A stretch of 9,793 nucleotides of DNA from an uncultured Akkermansia sp. Its GTDB lineage: Bacteria; Verrucomicrobiota; Verrucomicrobiia; Verrucomicrobiales; Akkermansiaceae. Below, piece after piece: positions 7,098 to 9,793 of the stretch. Where the stretch lies: positions 1-9,793 of the forward strand of contig CAJGCY010000095.1 of NCBI GenBank assembly GCA_904501955.1, written 5' to 3'. Made by a program: the position numbers and the translations under genes. Below the pieces are notes generated by a model. That model was given only the letters and a program-made list of their open reading frames with translations. It was not told the origin of the DNA and searched no databases. How positions within the stretch are numbered: position 1 is the first letter of the stretch; each line of letters begins with the position of its first letter.

Positions 7098-7586
7098 CCT
7101 GCGCGATAAATCGGAAGTTGAAGCCCCGTAAGGGGCGACGGCTCTTAGAGGAAGGTGGTGGAGTGAGCGACAGCGAACGGCCTGCGAGGGCGTAGAAAGC
7201 GAAGACTCGAAGCCCCGAACCCCTGTATAGCAACAAAAAAGGAAATGGAACCTAGGGAACCTGTGGTGACATATAATGGCGAGGACCGGAGCGAAGCGGC
7301 CGGCCACGGCGTAGCAAGCGAGCGCAGCGAGACGCGAAGACGGGAGCTCCGAGCCGTTGTGGGTGCGTGTTTTTTGTGTTTGCGGCATTTTGAAACAATT
7401 CGGCATTTTTGCGCCACGCTTTATGCCACCCCTCCGGGGTTCGCATTTACTTTTTGGGGGTGGTTCCCGGGGTTCCGCGGCTACGCCGCTCCACCGCCGG
7501 GCTATTATATGGCGCCCCTCCGGGGCTCTGAATTCCGCTCGCCTGCGGCTCGCATTCCCCCTTCAACTTCCGATTTATCGCGCAGG
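7098..7586 (+). repeat. Large palindromic intergenic repeat, copy B (complete, 489 bp)
   Basis: The only complete copy in the window. It is bounded by perfect 26-bp inverted repeats at 7098-7123 and 7561-7586 (core CGATAAATCGGAAGTTGAAG and its complement). The conserved core GACATATAATGGCGAGGACC begins at 7268. Hairpins inside include GCCCC/GGGGC (7123-7127/7132-7136), ACCCC/GGGGT (7428-7432/7436-7440), GCGGC/GCCGC (7477-7481/7485-7489) and GCCCC/GGGGC (7514-7518/7522-7526). It sits 28 nt after the uvrC stop and before the terminator of the oppositely directed lipoprotein gene. Open frames across it are built of repeat sequence, have no recognisable domain, and change between copies, so I do not call genes. 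No target-site duplication is evident outside the inverted repeats. Confidence 0.88.
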
Positions 7587-7628
7587 GCAACCGACCAAGC
7601 AAAAAAACAGAACAGCCCCAAAACCAAA

Positions 7629-7662
7629 ATGGCGCACAAGGCATTGCTGCCGAGTGCGCCAT
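7629..7662 (-). terminator. Rho-independent-type terminator of the mini-lipoprotein gene
   Basis: On the minus strand ATGGCGCAC (7662-7654) pairs with GTGCGCCAT (7637-7629), enclosing a smaller GGCA-GCAA-TGCC hairpin with a GNRA-type loop. TTTTGG repeated twice follows downstream (7628-7617), serving as an interrupted T tract. It lies 24 nt beyond the lipoprotein stop codon and faces the right end of repeat copy B. A further hairpin, GTAAGC/GCTTAC (7673-7678/7684-7689), overlaps the stop codon itself. Confidence 0.65.
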
Positions 7663-7685
7663 ATTTCCCTTAGTAAGCTAGGGGC

Positions 7686-7805
7686 TTACTTTACGTTCAC
7701 CACGGGGGGAGCAGCCGGGGGAGGCGTGGTCTGCTGCTGCTGCTGCTGCTGCTGGCAAGACACGAGAGCGGCTGCCGTAAGGGCGAGAATAGCGATGGTC
7801 TTCAT
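7686..7805 (-). CDS. 39-residue predicted lipoprotein with polyglutamine tract
   Basis: This short gene reads MKTIAILALTAAALVSC, then eight glutamines, then TTPPPAAPPVVNVK. The first 17 residues are a textbook lipoprotein signal: lysine after the start, a hydrophobic stretch and lipobox LVSC with C17 as lipid site. Lipidation and signal removal would leave only a 23-residue Cys-polyGln-Pro/Ala peptide, held in a membrane facing the periplasm. The glutamines are eight consecutive CAG codons, a pure trinucleotide repeat. A dedicated terminator follows and an A/T-rich leader precedes it, which supports a real gene despite its size. No Shine-Dalgarno is visible (the leader ends AACAACAAACCAATCAGTA before the ATG). 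I do not know a named family. It could be an entericidin-like small lipoprotein only by analogy of size and signal. Function unknown. Confidence 0.75.
   Translation of the reverse strand: MKTIAILALTAAALVSCQQQQQQQQTTPPPAAPPVVNVK
7731..7754 (-). repeat. (CAG)8 trinucleotide microsatellite
   Basis: Eight uninterrupted CAG codons (CTG on the plus strand) encode the glutamines directly after the lipidated cysteine of the mini-lipoprotein. Slippage would add or remove whole glutamines without shifting the frame, so tether length could vary between strains. Confidence 0.95.
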
Positions 7806-7924
7806 TACTGATACTGATTGGTTTGTTGTTTAAGATTGCCCCACCATGAGGCTTTCCTCGTCATTAAGATTACTTAATTTTTCCTGAATTTCAAGTCAAA
7901 AATCAACATTTCTTAAAAAAATAT
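7806..7924 (-). promoter_or_regulatory. A/T-rich leader and probable promoter region of the mini-lipoprotein gene
   Basis: The 119 bp between the AI-2E family stop codon and the lipoprotein start are much richer in A/T than the flanking genes. On the minus strand TTGACT (7899-7894), overlapping TTGAAA (7894-7889), is a candidate -35, but no single -10 stands out (TAAGTA at 7876-7871 or TAATCT at 7872-7867). No hairpin terminator for the upstream gene is visible, so read-through from it is also possible. Confidence 0.4.
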
Positions 7925-9226
7925 TCATTTTTCTTCAAATTTCGGTGAAATTTCGGAGGTATCGGGAGGGGAAGAGGGCAAAATGGGGGATTTTTGCGCA
8001 GAATGTTGTTCGGTGAGGGCGACCCAGACGTAGCGTTTGAAAATGACTTTGATGGAAGCGGTGAGGGGTACGGCGATGAGGGCTCCGAGGACGCCACCGA
8101 AGACAAGGCTCCAGAAGAGGACGGAGAACATGACGGTGAGGTCATGCATTTTCATTTTTTTACCGACGATTTTGGGTTGGAGGAGCCAGCCATCCAGCTG
8201 GCTGACGGTGAGGAAGATAGCGGCGACGGCGATGACGCTGCTCCAATCATACCAAGTGAACCACGCGACGAGCATGGCGGGGATGGAGGTGGAGATCATG
8301 CCGATGTAGGGGATGATGCCGAGGACGGCGACGGCTGCGGAGATGGTGAGGGCATAGGGGAGGCCCATGCAGCTGAGGGCGATGCCGAGGATGACGGCAT
8401 CTATCAGGCTGACGAGCATTTGCCCGCGGACGAAGGCAACCAGGTTTTCATTGATTTCCTTCAGGGTGGCCACAATCTCATCCTTGAGGTATGAGTTGCG
8501 CAGGGGGAGCAGCTTGTCCCAGTTTTTGGCGATGGGCTCAGACTCCAGCAGGAAGTAGAAGAGGAAAACCGGCACAATGACCACGCCGATGAGCACATAA
8601 ACCGTGCCGAAGAGGACGCGCCCGCCGGCAGTCAGCCAGTCTATGCCCTTATCCACCAAGTAATCAGAGTGGTGGCTGAGCACGTGGCCCAGCTTTTTGT
8701 CGTAAGGAAGCGGGGCGGCCGGGGAATCCTCAGGTGAGCCGGGGGTGGCTTGCTCCTCCGGGGCAGGGGCTGCGGGGTCACCGCCCGCGTGTTTGTAAAG
8801 GATGTCTACCGTTTTTTGCACGGCGGGGTCTTCATCCAGCAATTTTTTGGTGGTGGTCACCACATTGTTGACGATGTAAGAGCGGTTGGCATATAGCTCT
8901 TTGGATTGCTGAACGAGCGGGGGAACAATGCACATGCCCAAGCCGAGCACCAGCAGAAATGCCCCCGCCATGACGATGAGTACCGCCCATATGCGCCGCA
9001 CGACATAGCGCTGCACCCAAGTCACCAAGGGGTTCAGCAGGTAGGCCATCAGGCCGGCGATGAGCACCGGCAGCAGCACGGCCTCGAACATGGCAAAGAG
9101 CTTCACCATGCCGTAGGCGAATCCGCATGCGAGGGTGATGATGAAGCTTAAGCACAAAAGTGTTAATGCCATCCAGCATATTTTGCGTTGTAAAGCGCTG
9201 GGCGTGGCTTTCCCCTTGGTATCCAT
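7925..9226 (-). CDS. AI-2E family transporter (PF01594-type multi-pass membrane protein)
   Basis: Inner-membrane protein of the AI-2E/TqsA family, whose members include autoinducer-2 exporters and Na+/H+ antiporters; the substrate cannot be told from sequence. From ATG 9226 it has 433 residues. Hydrophobic segments occur near 17-43, 50-75, 78-103, 204-229, 270-292, 293-322, 327-345 and 365-392. Family hallmarks are GQMLVSLIDAVILGIALSC, IPYIGMISTSIPA, and a C-terminal QPKIVGKKM...GGVLGALIAVPL. A Pro/Ala/Glu-rich insert (about 148-173) lies in the loop before the fourth segment. The open frame continues to 9265, but a TTGACA/TATGAT promoter overlaps those upstream codons, so the shorter start is chosen. 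It appears to be transcribed alone, with the polyglutamine lipoprotein gene 119 bp downstream on the same strand. Confidence 0.92.
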   Translation of the reverse strand: MDTKGKATPSALQRKICWMALTLLCLSFIITLACGFAYGMVKLFAMFEAVLLPVLIAGLMAYLLNPLVTWVQRYVVRRIWAVLIVMAGAFLLVLGLGMCIVPPLVQQSKELYANRSYIVNNVVTTTKKLLDEDPAVQKTVDILYKHAGGDPAAPAPEEQATPGSPEDSPAAPLPYDKKLGHVLSHHSDYLVDKGIDWLTAGGRVLFGTVYVLIGVVIVPVFLFYFLLESEPIAKNWDKLLPLRNSYLKDEIVATLKEINENLVAFVRGQMLVSLIDAVILGIALSCMGLPYALTISAAVAVLGIIPYIGMISTSIPAMLVAWFTWYDWSSVIAVAAIFLTVSQLDGWLLQPKIVGKKMKMHDLTVMFSVLFWSLVFGGVLGALIAVPLTASIKVIFKRYVWVALTEQHSAQKSPILPSSPPDTSEISPKFEEK

Positions 9227-9233
9227 GTTTTTT

Positions 9234-9262
9234 ATCATATACCTCATGGTATCAGGTGTCAA
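9234..9262 (-). promoter_or_regulatory. Consensus promoter of the AI-2E family gene
   Basis: On the minus strand TTGACA (9262-9257), a 17-bp spacer and TATGAT (9239-9234) stand seven bases before the ATG at 9226, again predicting a leaderless mRNA. Three in-frame ATG codons further upstream (9265, 9247, 9238) overlap this promoter and are unlikely starts. Confidence 0.75.
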
Positions 9263-9349
9263 CATAATAAGTGCGGGCAGGGGGGCAAAATATGAGAGTG
9301 CAACGCAGCCCTACAAACAGATGGGAACTTCTGATAAGTCATCTGTGTC

Positions 9350-9793
9350 CGATAAATCGGAAGTTGATGGGGTGATGGTGGGGTAATTTTGCGAGCGTAA
9401 GCGAGCGGAATTCGGAGCCCCGGAGGGGCGCCATAAAATAGCCCGGCGGTGGAGCGGCGAAGCCGCGGAACCCCGGGTAGCGTAAAAAAAGAAAATTGAG
9501 CCCGGAGCGACGGAGCGAAGCGACGCAGCGTAGGCCGACATATAATGGCGAGGACCGTAGCGAAGCGAAGCTCCGAGCCGTTGTGGGCGCGTGTTTTATC
9601 ATGTTTGCGGCATTTTGAAACAATGCCGTATTTCGTGCCACGCTTTATGCCACCCCTTCGGGGTTCGCATTTGCTTTTTGGGGGCGGTTCCCGGGGTTCC
9701 GCCCCTAGCGGGGCTCCACCGCCGGGCTATTATATAGCGCCCCTCCGGGGCTCAAATTTAGGCTCCCGTCTTCGCTGCTGCGCAGCTACGCCG
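9350..9793 (+). repeat. Large palindromic intergenic repeat, copy C (right end cut by the window)
   Basis: It begins with the shared end sequence CGATAAATCGGAAGTTGA (9350-9367), and the conserved core GACATATAATGGCGAGGACC starts at 9537. The two arms are strongly complementary: 9415-9431 pairs with 9737-9753 and 9441-9454 with 9714-9727, so the copy can fold back on itself across the core. Hairpins include GCGGC/GCCGC (9454-9458/9462-9466), ACCCC/GGGGT (9652-9656/9660-9664), GCCCC/GGGGC (9701-9705/9710-9714) and GCCCC/GGGGC (9739-9743/9747-9751). Open frames across it look spurious. It starts 123 bp upstream of the AI-2E family start and is outside that gene's promoter. The remaining gap, 9263-9349, holds nothing I recognise. 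Confidence 0.85.

Noticed and set aside
7245..7833. Open frames of 142 and 158 codons crossing repeat copy B, one including a poly-Cys run
   Set aside because: They consist of repeat sequence, and the poly-Cys run is the (CTG)8 tract of the lipoprotein gene read in another frame. The frames do not persist in copies A and C.
7994..8494. Acidic 166-codon frame opposite the AI-2E family gene
   Set aside because: Gly/Asp/Glu-rich antisense translation of membrane-protein codons; not a plausible protein.
9311..9641. Minus-strand frames of 76 and 100 codons in repeat copy C
   Set aside because: Built from the palindromic repeat, with no recognisable domain; the similar peptides in other copies come from shared repeat DNA, not a conserved frame.
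9350..9793. CRISPR array
   Set aside because: The short recurrent pieces are not evenly spaced and have no unique equal-length spacers; they are hairpin modules of one large repeat.
1..9793. tRNA, rRNA or known riboswitch
   Set aside because: No cloverleaf with a TTC-type T-loop, no rRNA-like segment and no riboswitch core was recognised in the intergenic stretches; a covariance-model scan would be needed to exclude them fully.

Overview
The window looks like a chromosomal stretch from a moderately GC-rich Gram-negative bacterium. The best guess is the Planctomycetes-Verrucomicrobia-Chlamydiae group, possibly near Akkermansia. This rests on the style of the NrdA/NrdB proteins, weak Shine-Dalgarno signals and dense GC-rich palindromic intergenic repeats, and it is an inference rather than a proven placement. 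I support six protein genes. On the minus strand are nrdA and nrdB (class Ia ribonucleotide reductase), an AI-2E family membrane protein, and a 39-residue polyglutamine lipoprotein. On the plus strand are an AAA_14/DUF4143 ATPase and an unusually short uvrC.

Layout: 1-351 is the right part of a large palindromic intergenic repeat (copy A). 365-3921 is the leftward nrdA-nrdB operon, whose genes overlap by 13 bp. 3922-4161 is a divergent promoter region carrying the first of two 41-bp palindromes. 4162-5403 is the ATPase gene, with the second palindrome just after it (5414-5454). 5519-7069 is uvrC. 7098-7586 is a complete second copy (B) of the large repeat, bounded by perfect 26-bp inverted repeats. 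7629-7662 is a terminator for the leftward mini-lipoprotein gene (7686-7805). 7925-9226 is the leftward AI-2E family gene. 9350-9793 is a third copy (C) of the large repeat, cut by the window end.

NrdA and NrdB supply dNTPs and UvrC works in nucleotide excision repair, so the core genes share a DNA-maintenance theme. The ATPase and its flanking palindromes look like a cassette placed between nrdA and uvrC, which would otherwise be neighbouring divergent genes. Three genes (ATPase, uvrC, AI-2E) have a -10 hexamer only 7-8 nt before the start codon, which predicts leaderless or nearly leaderless mRNAs. This moves some starts inward from the longest open frame.

The most unusual content is the large repeat family. 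It is a roughly 0.5-kb quasi-palindrome with a conserved core containing TATAAT, built from hairpin modules. At equivalent positions in different copies the stems differ in sequence yet remain self-complementary, which suggests selection on folding of RNA or single-stranded DNA. No protein is convincingly encoded in it.
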